Below are positions 19,005 to 28,141 of a stretch of DNA of 64,000 bases, one piece after another. The number at the start of each line of letters is the position of its first letter. Within the stretch, counting starts at the first letter, position 1. The notes under the pieces are model-generated. The model made no database searches and had not been told where the DNA came from. It saw only the letters and a list, made by a program, of their open reading frames with translations. A program made the position numbers and the translations under genes. Source of the stretch: Sulfitobacter albidus (GTDB lineage Bacteria; Pseudomonadota; Alphaproteobacteria; Rhodobacterales; Rhodobacteraceae); NCBI RefSeq assembly GCF_018200035.1, contig NZ_CP073581.1, forward strand, positions 2,972,501 to 3,036,500, given 5' to 3'.

Positions 19005-19624
19005 CCGCGCAGCCGATTGATATCGCTGCGCTGGCGCGCGAGATCTCCGACCGTAACACAGCACGGGATCGGTTGATCGTCGCCATCGCCGGTGCGCCCG
19101 GCTCCGGCAAATCCACACTTGCCGAGGATCTGGCCAACCGCCTTGGCGCGGGGGCGGCGGTCCTTCCGATGGACGGCTTTCATCTCGATAACGCGACCCT
19201 GCGCGCCGCCGGGCTGTTCGCGCACAAGGGCGCGCCCAACACCTTTGACGCCGCCGGTTTCATCGCCCTTCTGCGCGAAGTGCGGGCCGGTGGTGCGGTA
19301 TCCTACCCGACCTTTGATCGCAACGCGGACGCCACCGTTCCGGGCGGCGGTATGATCGACGCAGACACGCGGATTGTCCTTGCCGAAGGGAATTACCTCC
19401 TGCTCGATAACGCCCCATGGGACAGGCTGGCGCCACTCTGCGATCTCACCGTGCAACTGCATGTTCCACGCCACGTGCTGGAGCAGCGGCTGATCGACCG
19501 ATGGCTGGCGTATGGCCTGGACCCCGAGGCCGCGAGGGCGCGCGCGCTGGGCAACGACATGCGCAACGTCGATACGGTCGTCAGCACCTCGCGCCCCGCA
19601 GACTATGTCATCCGACAGAGCTAG
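19001..19624 (+). CDS. P-loop nucleoside/nucleotide kinase family protein (uridine-kinase-like)
   Basis: The best start is TTG 19001, overlapping the fructokinase stop as TTGA; this gives 207 residues. Walker A is GAPGSGKST (residues 31-39), followed by MDGFHLDN and a lid-like LLLDNAPWDRL segment, as in the uridine kinase/pantothenate kinase superfamily. Relatives sit beside sugar transport operons and are sometimes named fructose-transport-associated kinases. The substrate is unknown. Its position as last gene suggests a role in polyol or fructose use. Confidence 0.8.
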   Translation: MTAQPIDIAALAREISDRNTARDRLIVAIAGAPGSGKSTLAEDLANRLGAGAAVLPMDGFHLDNATLRAAGLFAHKGAPNTFDAAGFIALLREVRAGGAVSYPTFDRNADATVPGGGMIDADTRIVLAEGNYLLLDNAPWDRLAPLCDLTVQLHVPRHVLEQRLIDRWLAYGLDPEAARARALGNDMRNVDTVVSTSRPADYVIRQS

Positions 19625-19682
19625 CGAGGGTCCAGAGCGCGAACCCCTCGACGGATTTCTCAGCCTTGCCTATGCTCGCGAG

Positions 19683-21470
19683 ATGGTCACAGGTTCAGAA
19701 CGCGATATGCGATCAAAACGGGCCCCTGCGCCGGACCCGGAAGATGCCCGCAAGCTCGACGAAATCGCCTCCGTGGCGATGGCGGAAAAGCTTGGCGGAA
19801 CGATGTTCTATACCCACGTGGGGCTGATCCTGCTGGCCGCTGCGCTTGCGGCCGGTATCAGGGGATTGTGGACGCTCAGCGCCATCGCCTTTCTTTATCT
19901 GCTCACGTTGACGGCCGAAAAGGCGCTCGCCCTGTGGGCATTCCGTCACGAAAAACCGAGTATGCATGCGCCCGTTCTGGGTATCCTCACGGTGCGGGCG
20001 CTGATCTACAATGTGCTTGTGCTCAGTGTCTGGGCCATGCCGGGCGACACCTACAAGATGGCGGCAGCCGCGCTGATGGTCGCGGCGACGGTCAATATCT
20101 TTGTCTTTCACGCCACGCATCCGCGAATTATCCTGTGCACCGTGATCCCGACCTGGCTGAATTTCGGCGCCATGGCCGCGAATGTCATTCTGTATCGTGG
20201 CACGGTCGAGGAAGGGATCGCCGCGCTTTTGGTCTTTCTCTTCATCGCGCCCTATTTCCTGCTCGGCCTGCGTCAGGCCAATCGTCAGGCGACCGAATTG
20301 GCAGTCACCCGAAACGCGCTCACCCAGTCACAAAAACACGATGCCCTCGGCAAGCTGTCGACAGGGATCGCACATGATTTCAATAATATTCTCGCCGTGA
20401 CCCTCGGCAACGCGGAGCTTTTGCATGGCGCGCCGGCGCATTTGCGCACGCATCTTGCCGACGAGATCATCAAGGCCGCCGAGCGCGGCGCGGCCCTGTC
20501 ACAGCAGTTGCTCGCATTCGGCAGTCGCTCCCAGCTGGCGCCGGCAGTTCATGACGTGCACGTGATCTGCAAGGACGTGCGCGCCATGCTCGACAGGCTC
20601 CTGCCCCGCAGCATCGAAACCGATGTCGTGATTGCCCCACAAACGCCAAAACTCTTTGTCGACCGCGCCCTGCTCGAAACGGCGATGCTCAACCTCGCGA
20701 TCAATGCCCGCGACGCGATGCCGGATGGTGGTACGCTCACGATCACCGTCGGTCCCACCGAACAGGACGGGTGGCAGCCAGCACTTCTCACGGAGGCCGC
20801 GCCGGGCGTGACAATCCGTGTCGCGGACACCGGAGTAGGGATCCCGGTCTCCGAACAACAGCAGGTCTTCGATCCATTCTACACAACCAAACCGGTCGGT
20901 TCAGGATCGGGTCTGGGGCTGTCGATGGTGCTGGGGTTTGCGCGGCAATCGGGCGGCACCCTCACGCTCGAAAGTACGCCGGGCCAGGGTACCACGCTGA
21001 TCCTCACCCTGCCCGCCGCACCCGACGACGCGAAACACAGCGCGACAAACGCCGCCTTACCGCAAGTGGCGGCAACGCGCGGCACCGTGCTCCTGGTCGA
21101 GGATGAAGCAGGGCTTCGCCACGCGTATATGCGCCACCTCGAAATTGCCGGTTTCAACGTGGTCCTCGCCCCCGATGGTGAGGCCGGCTCACAGCTTCTG
21201 GACGAGGGCCTGCGCCCCGCCGGGCTCGTGACGGACCTTGCCATGCCCGGCGCGGTGCAGGGCGATGAACTGATCCGCCGCGCGCGGCGGCTGATGCCTG
21301 ATATTCCCGTTGTCCTGGTGTCCGGATACCCTGACCGGGTTGTGACAGAACTTGGCGCGATGAATCCTGCGGTGGATATTCTGCAAAAGCCGCTGCGGGG
21401 CAAAACCCTCGTCGATGCGGTCATTCAGGCGCTCACACCAGCAGACCGCACCCCCAGCCCACAGCTTTAG
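19683..21470 (+). CDS. Membrane-bound hybrid sensor histidine kinase with receiver domain
   Basis: About 595 residues from ATG 19683; ATG 19605 and 19707 are possible alternatives and no start has a strong ribosome site. Roughly six membrane helices span residues 25-185. The phospho-acceptor His is near residue 231 (STGIAHDFNNILA), followed by ATPase boxes (NLAINARDAMPDGG; DTGVGIP; GSGLGLSMVLGFA). A C-terminal receiver carries its Asp near 518 (LVTDLAMPG) and lysine in LQKPLRG. No periplasmic sensor domain is evident, so sensing may be in the membrane part. Confidence 0.88.
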   Translation: MVTGSERDMRSKRAPAPDPEDARKLDEIASVAMAEKLGGTMFYTHVGLILLAAALAAGIRGLWTLSAIAFLYLLTLTAEKALALWAFRHEKPSMHAPVLGILTVRALIYNVLVLSVWAMPGDTYKMAAAALMVAATVNIFVFHATHPRIILCTVIPTWLNFGAMAANVILYRGTVEEGIAALLVFLFIAPYFLLGLRQANRQATELAVTRNALTQSQKHDALGKLSTGIAHDFNNILAVTLGNAELLHGAPAHLRTHLADEIIKAAERGAALSQQLLAFGSRSQLAPAVHDVHVICKDVRAMLDRLLPRSIETDVVIAPQTPKLFVDRALLETAMLNLAINARDAMPDGGTLTITVGPTEQDGWQPALLTEAAPGVTIRVADTGVGIPVSEQQQVFDPFYTTKPVGSGSGLGLSMVLGFARQSGGTLTLESTPGQGTTLILTLPAAPDDAKHSATNAALPQVAATRGTVLLVEDEAGLRHAYMRHLEIAGFNVVLAPDGEAGSQLLDEGLRPAGLVTDLAMPGAVQGDELIRRARRLMPDIPVVLVSGYPDRVVTELGAMNPAVDILQKPLRGKTLVDAVIQALTPADRTPSPQL

Positions 21471-21585
21471 CGCTAGCAGAACCGGTAGTTCCGGCGCATA
21501 CTCCCGCCAATGCGCGTGAAATTTGTCGTCCCACGCGACCCCGCTGCCCAAATTTACCCCCTTCGAAGCCCGGACATCGCGCGCC

Positions 21586-22011
21586 ATGATGGACATAGCT
21601 GATACAGACCTGGCTCCCGATCCGTGGTTTCGGGCACTTGTCGTGGATGACAATCCGGCGTTTCGCGCGCTCCTGTGTCGGCAACTGGCGCGGATTGGCG
21701 CAACCGTGCGGGACGCGGGTGATGCGAGTGTGTTTCTCTCGGCCTTGCATCTGACGGAGCGGCCTTTTGATCTGGCCGTGATCGACATTGGCCTGCCCGG
21801 CCTTCAGGGGGACAAGATCATCAGCTGGCTGCGCAGCAGCGATGATGCACACCTGCGCGGCTTGCCGATCATCGTGGTCAGCGGCGGGGACACCGCAGGC
21901 ACCGAATTCGCAGCGGCGGCGCCTCGGGTGCTCTTTCTGCAAAAACCTTTTCGTCAAGAACGCCTTGTTGCCGCCGTCAATCAACTGTTGCGCGGCGGGC
22001 TTGCACATTGA
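21586..22011 (+). CDS. Single-domain response regulator (receiver only)
   Basis: From ATG 21586 the protein has 141 residues; a TTG at 21523 is possible but less likely. It is a CheY-like receiver: acidic pocket VVDDNPAF, phospho-acceptor Asp in AVIDIGLPG, and lysine in FLQKPFRQ. There is no output domain. Its position after the hybrid kinase suggests it acts in the same phosphorelay, which is inferred from gene order only. Confidence 0.85.
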   Translation: MMDIADTDLAPDPWFRALVVDDNPAFRALLCRQLARIGATVRDAGDASVFLSALHLTERPFDLAVIDIGLPGLQGDKIISWLRSSDDAHLRGLPIIVVSGGDTAGTEFAAAAPRVLFLQKPFRQERLVAAVNQLLRGGLAH

Positions 22012-22084
22012 GTGTCGCGACCTGTGGCACCCAAGGGCGATTTGCGTATAACGGGGCTTGAATGGCGACGCGGATGTTCCCCCG

Positions 22085-22860
22085 ATGAAACAGACCCCCT
22101 ATCAAACAACCGTGCAGGATCTGATTGATCTGGGGGCCATCGGGTCTGGTCCCTGATTGTCAGCCTCTTTGGAGATCTGGCGCAGCACCGCGACATCAGT
22201 ATCGAAGGGCCGGTCCTGTCTGCGCTCATGGCCGAGATGTCGGTCAAGCCGGAAGCCGTGCGCGTCGCCCTGCACCGGCTGCGCAAGGAAGATTGGCTGA
22301 CGTCGCGCAAGACCGGCCGCACGGGCCGCCACGCCCTGACCGCAAAAAGCCGCCGCGAGAGCCAGCACGCCAGCGCACGTATCTACGCCGCCCCCGGTGA
22401 CGGCCCCGATGGCTGGCAGATGGTGATGCTGGAACACCCGCACAGAACCGCACCCGAGAAGATGGCCAAACGCGGCTTTCACCCGCTGATCCCACGGCTC
22501 TATATCGGTGGCGCGCAAGCAAAGGCGCCCAAACACGCGCTGACGCTTGGCAGCAGTCAGGTGCCAGACTGGCTGCGGAGTGAAATCGCGCAGGGGCTCT
22601 ACGCGCCGGAATACGACGCCCTTGCCCGCATCCTCACCCGTGCCCAGGCAACGCTCGATCCAGCCGATCTTTCGGCGCTACAGATTGCCGTACTGCGCTG
22701 CCTGATCGTGCATAACTGGCGGCGCATCGTGCTCAAACACCCCGTGCTGCCCAAAGGGCTCCTGCCCGACGACTGGCCCGGCCACCGCTGTCACGCGCTC
22801 GTTGACCGGCTGCTGGCCCGGCTGCCGCGCCCCGCGATCGAGACGATCCAACCCGACTGA
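22085..22860 (+). CDS. PaaX-family transcriptional regulator, apparent frameshift near the start
   Basis: ATG 22085 opens a frame that ends after 23 codons. Adding one base in the run of five G at 22132-22136 joins it to the long downstream frame (HRVWSLIVSLFGDLAQHRD), giving about 258 residues, normal for PaaX-type proteins. A winged helix lies near residues 20-90 (VRVALHRLRKEDWL), followed by the PaaX-type C-terminal region. Such regulators often repress aromatic acid degradation; the target here is unknown. Confidence 0.8.
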
Positions 22861-22905
22861 TCCCCGGCCCTTTCGCGCCACCCAAGCGCGGGATATAGAG
22901 AGACC

Positions 22906-23520
22906 ATGACACATAGCGTACACCTCAACGACCTGCCCGACGGGCTCGACCTTGGCCCCATCGTGGCGATTGATTGCGAAACCATGGGGCTGCATCCGCA
23001 CCGCGACCGGCTTTGCGTGGTGCAGCTCAGCGGCGGCGACGGCACGGCCCATCTGGTGCAGATCGCCAAGGGCCAGACAGAGGCGCCCAACCTCACGCGC
23101 CTGCTCGAAGATCCGGACGTGCTCAAGCTGTTTCACTTCGGTCGCTTCGACATCGCGGCGATGCAGAACGCCTTTGGCGCCGTCACCGCGCCGGTCTACT
23201 GCACCAAGATCGCCAGCCGCCTCGTGCGCACCTATACCGACCGGCACGGTCTGGCGAAATTGCTCAGCGAACTGCTTGGCATCGATATCTCCAAACAACA
23301 GCAATCCAGCGATTGGGGCGCCGACACGCTGACGCCCGCGCAGGTCAGCTATGCCGCGTCCGATGTTCTGTACCTGCACCAGCTGCGCGACGCGCTCAAT
23401 GAGATGCTGTTGCGCGAGGGCCGGATGGAGATCGCGCAGGCCTGTTTCGATTTCCTGCCCATGCGCGCCCGCCTCGATCTTGAGGGCTGGCCCGAAACGG
23501 ACATCTTCGCCCACGCATGA
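22906..23520 (+). CDS. rnd: Ribonuclease D (short, exonuclease domain only)
   Basis: The 204-residue protein is a DEDD-type 3'-5' exonuclease: IDCETMGLHPHRDRL gives the first Asp and Glu, FHFGRFDIAAM the second site, and YAASDVLYLHQLRD the final Tyr and Asp. It lacks the C-terminal HRDC domain of the longer enterobacterial enzyme, as usual in this group. It would trim tRNA precursors and other RNAs. Its last four bases overlap the lptC start. Confidence 0.92.
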   Translation: MTHSVHLNDLPDGLDLGPIVAIDCETMGLHPHRDRLCVVQLSGGDGTAHLVQIAKGQTEAPNLTRLLEDPDVLKLFHFGRFDIAAMQNAFGAVTAPVYCTKIASRLVRTYTDRHGLAKLLSELLGIDISKQQQSSDWGADTLTPAQVSYAASDVLYLHQLRDALNEMLLREGRMEIAQACFDFLPMRARLDLEGWPETDIFAHA

Positions 23521-24134
23521 GCGGGCGCGCGGACCCCTCGCGCGCGGATAGACACTCCCGCGCCGTGGCCTTGCTCAAGGTCGTGCTGCCGCTGGCCGCC
23601 CTCGCGATCCTGTCGACGCTGTTCCTGCTGTCCCGCGCGATGGCGCCCGAAGGCGCCGTGCCCTTCGCCGACAAGGAAATTCAGGACCGGCTGCGGGATC
23701 AGCAGATCACCGGGCCGTTCTTTTCCGGCTCTTCGGCGGATGGGGACCAGATCTCCTTTTCCGCCGATACGCTGAAAAGCCCCGAGGGGCGTGTGGGCAT
23801 CAACCGCGCCGAGGGCGTGCGTGCGCGCATCGTCACCGCCGCCGGCGCGACATACCAGCTCAGCGCCGACGCTGCCGAACTGGACATCGGCGCCAACACG
23901 GCGCTGCTGGACGGCAATGTCACCATCCTCACCTCGCAAGGCTACAGGCTGAATACCGCGCAGCTGACCAGCGGTGTCAGCAACGTCACGCTGACCGCGC
24001 CGGGCAAGGTGACGGCCCTTGGCCCGATTGGCACCCTCGATGCGGGCGCAATGACGATTACGTCACCGGATACGGGCAACGGTACGCAAATGCTTTTCAC
24101 CGAGGGGGTGAAGCTGGTATACGATCCCAACTGA
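23517..24134 (+). CDS. lptC: LPS export protein LptC
   Basis: The 205-residue protein has a single N-terminal membrane anchor (VVLPLAALAILSTLFLLSRA, about 21-40) and a beta-rich periplasmic part (LNTAQLTSGVSNVTLTAPG) typical of the LptC fold. It links the LptB2FG pump to LptA in the periplasmic LPS bridge. It overlaps rnd and is followed by lptA after 18 bases; lptF and lptG are not in this window. Confidence 0.92.
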   Translation: MSGRADPSRADRHSRAVALLKVVLPLAALAILSTLFLLSRAMAPEGAVPFADKEIQDRLRDQQITGPFFSGSSADGDQISFSADTLKSPEGRVGINRAEGVRARIVTAAGATYQLSADAAELDIGANTALLDGNVTILTSQGYRLNTAQLTSGVSNVTLTAPGKVTALGPIGTLDAGAMTITSPDTGNGTQMLFTEGVKLVYDPN

Positions 24135-24152
24135 GCTTGGAAGTCTTACCCT

Positions 24153-24641
24153 ATGTCCCTTCGCCTGCTGTTGAGCGCCGCCGTCACGGTCTGCCTGTCC
24201 ACCGCTGCATTTGCACAAGGCACGAGCGTGGCTTTCGGCACCATCGCACAGGACACCAGCCTGCCAGTCGAGGTCAGCTCGGACGCGCTCGCCGTCGATC
24301 AGGACACCGGCGAGGCGGTATTTACCGGCAATGTCGTCATCGGTCAGGGGGAGATGCGGCTGTCAGCGGGCAGGGTCGTGGTGGTCTACCGCGCGGAGGC
24401 CGATGGCATCGCCCGGCTGGAGGCGACAGGCGGGGTGACGCTGGTCTCCGGCCCTGATGCAGCCGAGGCGCAGCGCGCCGACTACAGCATCGACACCGGC
24501 ACCATCGTGATGCGCGGCAACGTGCTGCTGGCGCAGGGGCGCTCGGCGCTCAGTGCCGATCAGATGACGATCCGGCTCGAGGATGGCACAGCCAACATGT
24601 CCGGCAACGTCCGCACCCGTTTGCAGACAGGCGGCGACTGA
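24153..24641 (+). CDS. lptA: LPS transport periplasmic protein LptA (OstA-like)
   Basis: The 162-residue protein has a signal peptide (SLRLLLSAAVTVCLSTAAFA, then QG). The OstA domain (about 45-150) shows the pattern VSSDALAVDQDTGEAVFTGN and repeated beta-jellyroll strands. It carries LPS across the periplasm as part of the Lpt bridge. It abuts lptB, sharing the single base at 24641. Confidence 0.94.
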   Translation: MSLRLLLSAAVTVCLSTAAFAQGTSVAFGTIAQDTSLPVEVSSDALAVDQDTGEAVFTGNVVIGQGEMRLSAGRVVVVYRAEADGIARLEATGGVTLVSGPDAAEAQRADYSIDTGTIVMRGNVLLAQGRSALSADQMTIRLEDGTANMSGNVRTRLQTGGD

Positions 24642-25396
24642 TGCCAGCCGATTTGCAGGTGACGGAAGGCGACGCGGGCCTGCGCATCGACCACCTGCGC
24701 AAATCCTACCGCAAGAAAATCGTCATCCGCGACTTCTCGATGGAGCTGCGGCGGGGCGAGGTTGTGGCGCTTCTGGGCCCCAACGGATCCGGCAAGACAA
24801 CGACGTTCTACTCGGTCGCGGGGCTCGTCACACCCGAAGGCGGCACCGTCACCATCGACGGCAAAGACGTCACAACCCTGCCGATGTACCGCCGCGCCCA
24901 GCTTGGCATCGGCTATCTGCCCCAGGAAATGAGCATCTTTCGCGGGCTCAGCGTGCAGGAAAATATCCTCGCCATCCTCGACATCTCGCAACCCGACCGG
25001 CGCAAGAAACGCAAACGGCTTGAACAACTGCTCAGTGAATTCTCCATCGAACATCTGCGCCGCGCGCCCGCGCTGGCCCTTTCGGGCGGGGAGCGACGCC
25101 GCGTCGAAATCGCCCGCTGCCTCGCCGCAGATCCCAAATACCTGCTGCTCGATGAACCCTTTGCCGGGGTCGATCCGATCTCGGTCGGCGATATCCGTAC
25201 GCTGGTGGCCGATCTCAAGAAACGCGGGCTGGGTGTGCTGATTACCGATCACAACGTGCGCGAAACCCTCGAAATCGTGGACCGCGCCTATATCCTGCAC
25301 GAGGGCCGCGTGCTGATGTCCGGCACCCCGGACGAAGTCGTCGCCGACGGTGACGTGCGCCGCGTCTACCTCGGCGACAATTTCAAGATTTCCTGA
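24641..25396 (+). CDS. lptB: LPS export ABC transporter ATP-binding protein LptB
   Basis: The 251-residue ATPase has Walker A GPNGSGKTT (near residue 46), signature LSGGERRRVEIARCL, Walker B YLLLDEPFAGVDPISV and switch His in ITDHNVRET. YLPQEMSIFRGLSVQENI is characteristic of LptB. It powers LPS extraction with LptFG. The start overlaps the lptA stop (TGATG), and a hairpin without a T-run follows the stop. Confidence 0.97.
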   Translation: MPADLQVTEGDAGLRIDHLRKSYRKKIVIRDFSMELRRGEVVALLGPNGSGKTTTFYSVAGLVTPEGGTVTIDGKDVTTLPMYRRAQLGIGYLPQEMSIFRGLSVQENILAILDISQPDRRKKRKRLEQLLSEFSIEHLRRAPALALSGGERRRVEIARCLAADPKYLLLDEPFAGVDPISVGDIRTLVADLKKRGLGVLITDHNVRETLEIVDRAYILHEGRVLMSGTPDEVVADGDVRRVYLGDNFKIS

Positions 25397-25417
25397 TCCG
25401 CCGTTTCCGGCCGGATC
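25395..25417 (+). terminator. Hairpin overlapping the lptB stop
   Basis: GATCCGCCG (25395-25403) pairs with CGG-CGGATC (25408-25417) with one bulged C and a four-base loop. There is no T-run after it, so it may attenuate or protect message ends between the lpt genes and hpf rather than terminate fully. Confidence 0.35.
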
Positions 25418-25429
25418 TATGCGAAACGA

Positions 25430-25459
25430 TTGACAGACATGGGGTTTTGTCGCTCTACT
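25430..25459 (+). promoter_or_regulatory. Candidate promoter upstream of hpf
   Basis: A perfect TTGACA (25430-25435) is followed after 18 bases by TCTACT (25454-25459), a weak -10 box. It lies in the 241-base space between lptB and hpf and would give a leader of about 170 bases. It suggests that hpf-ptsN has its own promoter. Confidence 0.4.
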
Positions 25460-25637
25460 CATCCCATGGCAAAGCGGACGCTCACGGTTCTCACACGCAT
25501 GCCCCCTTCGGGTGGTGCGGGGACACATAACCAATCGCGCGCCTGCCTATCCCGGATCTGACCCCATTGCACCCCGCCGGACGCTTGCGTCCCGTGGCCG
25601 CTTTCGGGCTCGGATCACATCGCAACAAGGAGAAACC

Positions 25638-26207
25638 ATGCGGTACCAGATCAGCGGAAAACAAATCGACATCGGCGACGCACTGCAAACCCACGTCAAG
25701 GAAGAGCTGGGAAGCGCGGTTCAGAAATACGCCGAACGACCGACTGATGCGCAGGTGATTTTTTCCAAATCGGGTCACGAGTATGTCTGCGAGGCAACAG
25801 TGCATCTGTCCACCGGACTGACCGCCGCCGCCAAGGCCCACGCGACCGAGATCTATGCCGCCTTTGACAACTGCTGCGAAAAGATGGAAAAGCAGCTGCG
25901 CCGATACAAGCGCAGGTTGAAGGACCATCACAAGGAGCGGGCCGAACCGGTTGAACTTCTTGGGGCTTCCAGTTACGTTCTGCAATCACAGGGCGAGGCC
26001 GAGGGTGAAGAACCCGAGACGCTGCAGCCCATGATCATTGCCGAAATGCAGACAAAAATAGCCAGTTTGTCTGTCGGTGAAGCGGTCATGCAGATGGAAC
26101 TCTCCGGCGCGCCGGTTTTGGTTTTCAAAAAAGAGGGCGCCGCGGGCGTCAACGTTGTTTACCGGCGCGAAGATGGAAATATAGGCTGGATTGACCCGGG
26201 GTCGTAG
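25638..26207 (+). CDS. hpf: Ribosome hibernation-promoting factor, long form
   Basis: ATG 25638 follows AAGGAGA. The 189-residue protein has an N-terminal HPF/RaiA domain (about 1-105; RYQISGKQIDIGDALQTHVK) and a C-terminal dimerisation domain (about 130-187; IAEMQTKIASLSVGEAVMQM, then VYRREDGNIGWID). It is therefore a long HPF that would join 70S ribosomes into 100S dimers in resting cells. In many proteobacteria rpoN lies between lptB and hpf; here it does not. Confidence 0.95.
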   Translation: MRYQISGKQIDIGDALQTHVKEELGSAVQKYAERPTDAQVIFSKSGHEYVCEATVHLSTGLTAAAKAHATEIYAAFDNCCEKMEKQLRRYKRRLKDHHKERAEPVELLGASSYVLQSQGEAEGEEPETLQPMIIAEMQTKIASLSVGEAVMQMELSGAPVLVFKKEGAAGVNVVYRREDGNIGWIDPGS

Positions 26208-26252
26208 CTGGTCTACTGCGCGGGTCACGGCCACGCTTAGGGAATACGACAT

Positions 26253-26717
26253 ATGAACTTTGCCAAACTCCTGCCCTCGAAGGGCGTGAAGGTGCTTGCA
26301 TCGACCAGCAGCAAAAAGCGGCTGCTGGTAGAGCTGGGAGATATGGCTGAACAGGCATATGGCGTCGATGCCGCCACCGTGGTCGAGGCGCTTCTAGCGC
26401 GCGAAGCGTTGGGACCGACGGGCGTGGGCCACGGTGTGGCCCTGCCCCATGCCCGAATCGATGGGATCAACGAGGTGCGCGGGCTTTTCGCCCTTCTGGA
26501 AAAGCCGGTGGATTTTGGGGCCGTGGATCGTCAGCCGGTAGATATCGCATTCTGCCTGCTGGCCCCGCAGGACGCAGGCGTCGAGCACCTCAAGGCACTC
26601 GCGCTCGTCTCGCGCACCCTGCGCGACACCAGCATCTGCGTGAAACTGCGCGCCAATCGCTCCCCGGATACGCTGCACACCATCCTGACCGAAGTGCAGG
26701 ACAGCAAGGCCGCTTAG
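26253..26717 (+). CDS. ptsN: PTS IIA-like nitrogen regulatory protein PtsN
   Basis: The 154-residue protein is an EIIA-Ntr domain. The phosphorylatable His lies in the GVGHGVALPHARIDGI motif near residues 55-70. It relays phosphate from a PTS-Ntr chain and usually regulates potassium, nitrogen or envelope functions rather than sugar uptake. It follows hpf by 45 bases, a conserved pairing. Its stop overlaps the stop of the convergent sulfotransferase gene by four bases. Confidence 0.93.
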   Translation: MNFAKLLPSKGVKVLASTSSKKRLLVELGDMAEQAYGVDAATVVEALLAREALGPTGVGHGVALPHARIDGINEVRGLFALLEKPVDFGAVDRQPVDIAFCLLAPQDAGVEHLKALALVSRTLRDTSICVKLRANRSPDTLHTILTEVQDSKAA

Positions 26718-28141
26718 CGCCAGGCACCGAATCCGAACATCATGTAGTCGCGCTGGTAGACATCGGCGATCAGCGCCTCGATCTCTGCGTCGTAGATATC
26801 GGCGAGCGTGAAAGGCCCGCGCGCCTCCTCCGCCGCGATGGCGGGCACGCCGTTATATCCGAACCGCGCCGCCAGCAGGGGCAGCTCCTGCGCCAGTTGA
26901 TCCTCGCGCAAGATCAGATCCGGCAGTGTGAACTCTCCGAAGCCCTGAACATTGGCGGCCTGCGTGGCCCATCCGGCATCCACGCGGATCGCCGTCTGCC
27001 CCGCCAGATTGCCCCGCAGAAATTCGACGAACGCGACAAACGCCGCGCGGTGGGCGGCGCGGTCGATGCCACGCTCCTCCCCCTCGCCGGGCAGCGGCAG
27101 CTTGTAGCGCCGCACCAGCGTGCGCCGCAGCTGCACATAGCTGCCTTGCCCCGCATTCAGGATCCGGTGGCAAAACACCTCATGCACGCGCAGCGCCGGA
27201 TGCCGCAACACGGTAAAGCTGCGATGCCCCTCGTGCTTGCGCTTCCACTGGCGCAGATCCTTTTGCGTCATCTTGGTCGTCAGGGCGTTGGGTTTTTCCC
27301 CGTCCAGCGCTGCCAGCCAGCGCCGCAGGCTTTGCTGCGGACCGCCCGCCATCGGCATGAACAACAGCGGCGCCTTCACCCCCGCCACATAGCCCGGCAC
27401 ATTCGGCCCGCGCCGCGGCTCGAAATTCGGCGTGCGCGTCAGATCAAAGCGGTCGAGCTTGCCCAGCGCCTGCACCATCGCGCCATAATTCGCGACCTTT
27501 TCCGACAGCGGGCTGGGGTTCTGTTTCTTCAGGCTCTTGTCCAGCCCCTCTATCGCCTCAGGCACGCCCAGATAGGCGGCAACCCCGTTCATTACCTCGA
27601 CGCTTTGCAGATCCTCATATGCGACGTAGAACGCAGTCTGCCCAGAGGTCTGCAACCGGTTCATCAGCTTCAGCTGGAACTGCTGCAACGCCTCCAGATG
27701 GGCCTCGAATTCATCGGCGTTAAAGATCGCCTGCGCGGCCTTGCGCGCCTTCATATCCGTCAGCTTCCACTGGCCCGTTGCCTGCGCGATCTTCCAGCTG
27801 ATGTAGCTTTCCAACGGATTGCGCGTCAGGATCACCTTCCCCACGCGCGGATCGTCCAGCACACGGTCCAGCACGCGCGGATCGTGGTCGTGAAAATAGC
27901 GAAAGCCCCCCATCCCCGCCTGATCCTCACGGATCGCGCGCAGCAGGATCCCGGGATCACGGTCGCGTGTTTCCTGGTCCACGCCCAGGATCGAGGAGCT
28001 GTTGGGATAGCCGATGAAATGCGGATTGAACGCCTCACCGTGGCAGGTGATCCCGGCGAAGGAATTGAGATTCGCCTCCAGAAAATTCGACCCGGTCCGC
28101 ATTTCGGCAAAGACCACAAAACTGTCGAAACGCGCTGTCAT
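26714..28141 (-). CDS. NodH-like sulfotransferase with two transferase-like halves
   Basis: The 475-residue protein starts with a PAPS-binding-type loop (FAEMRTGSNFLEANLNSF, about 11-28) and the 3'-phosphate region VGKVILTRNPLESYISWKIA. The second half carries another sulfotransferase-like signature (RSFTVLRHPALRVHEVFCHR). Roseobacter relatives are usually named nodulation protein NodH. It would sulfate a surface glycan. It begins one base after the end of the branching glycosyltransferase gene in the same operon; cysQ, for PAP removal, lies upstream. Confidence 0.82.
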   Translation of the reverse strand: MTARFDSFVVFAEMRTGSNFLEANLNSFAGITCHGEAFNPHFIGYPNSSSILGVDQETRDRDPGILLRAIREDQAGMGGFRYFHDHDPRVLDRVLDDPRVGKVILTRNPLESYISWKIAQATGQWKLTDMKARKAAQAIFNADEFEAHLEALQQFQLKLMNRLQTSGQTAFYVAYEDLQSVEVMNGVAAYLGVPEAIEGLDKSLKKQNPSPLSEKVANYGAMVQALGKLDRFDLTRTPNFEPRRGPNVPGYVAGVKAPLLFMPMAGGPQQSLRRWLAALDGEKPNALTTKMTQKDLRQWKRKHEGHRSFTVLRHPALRVHEVFCHRILNAGQGSYVQLRRTLVRRYKLPLPGEGEERGIDRAAHRAAFVAFVEFLRGNLAGQTAIRVDAGWATQAANVQGFGEFTLPDLILREDQLAQELPLLAARFGYNGVPAIAAEEARGPFTLADIYDAEIEALIADVYQRDYMMFGFGAWR

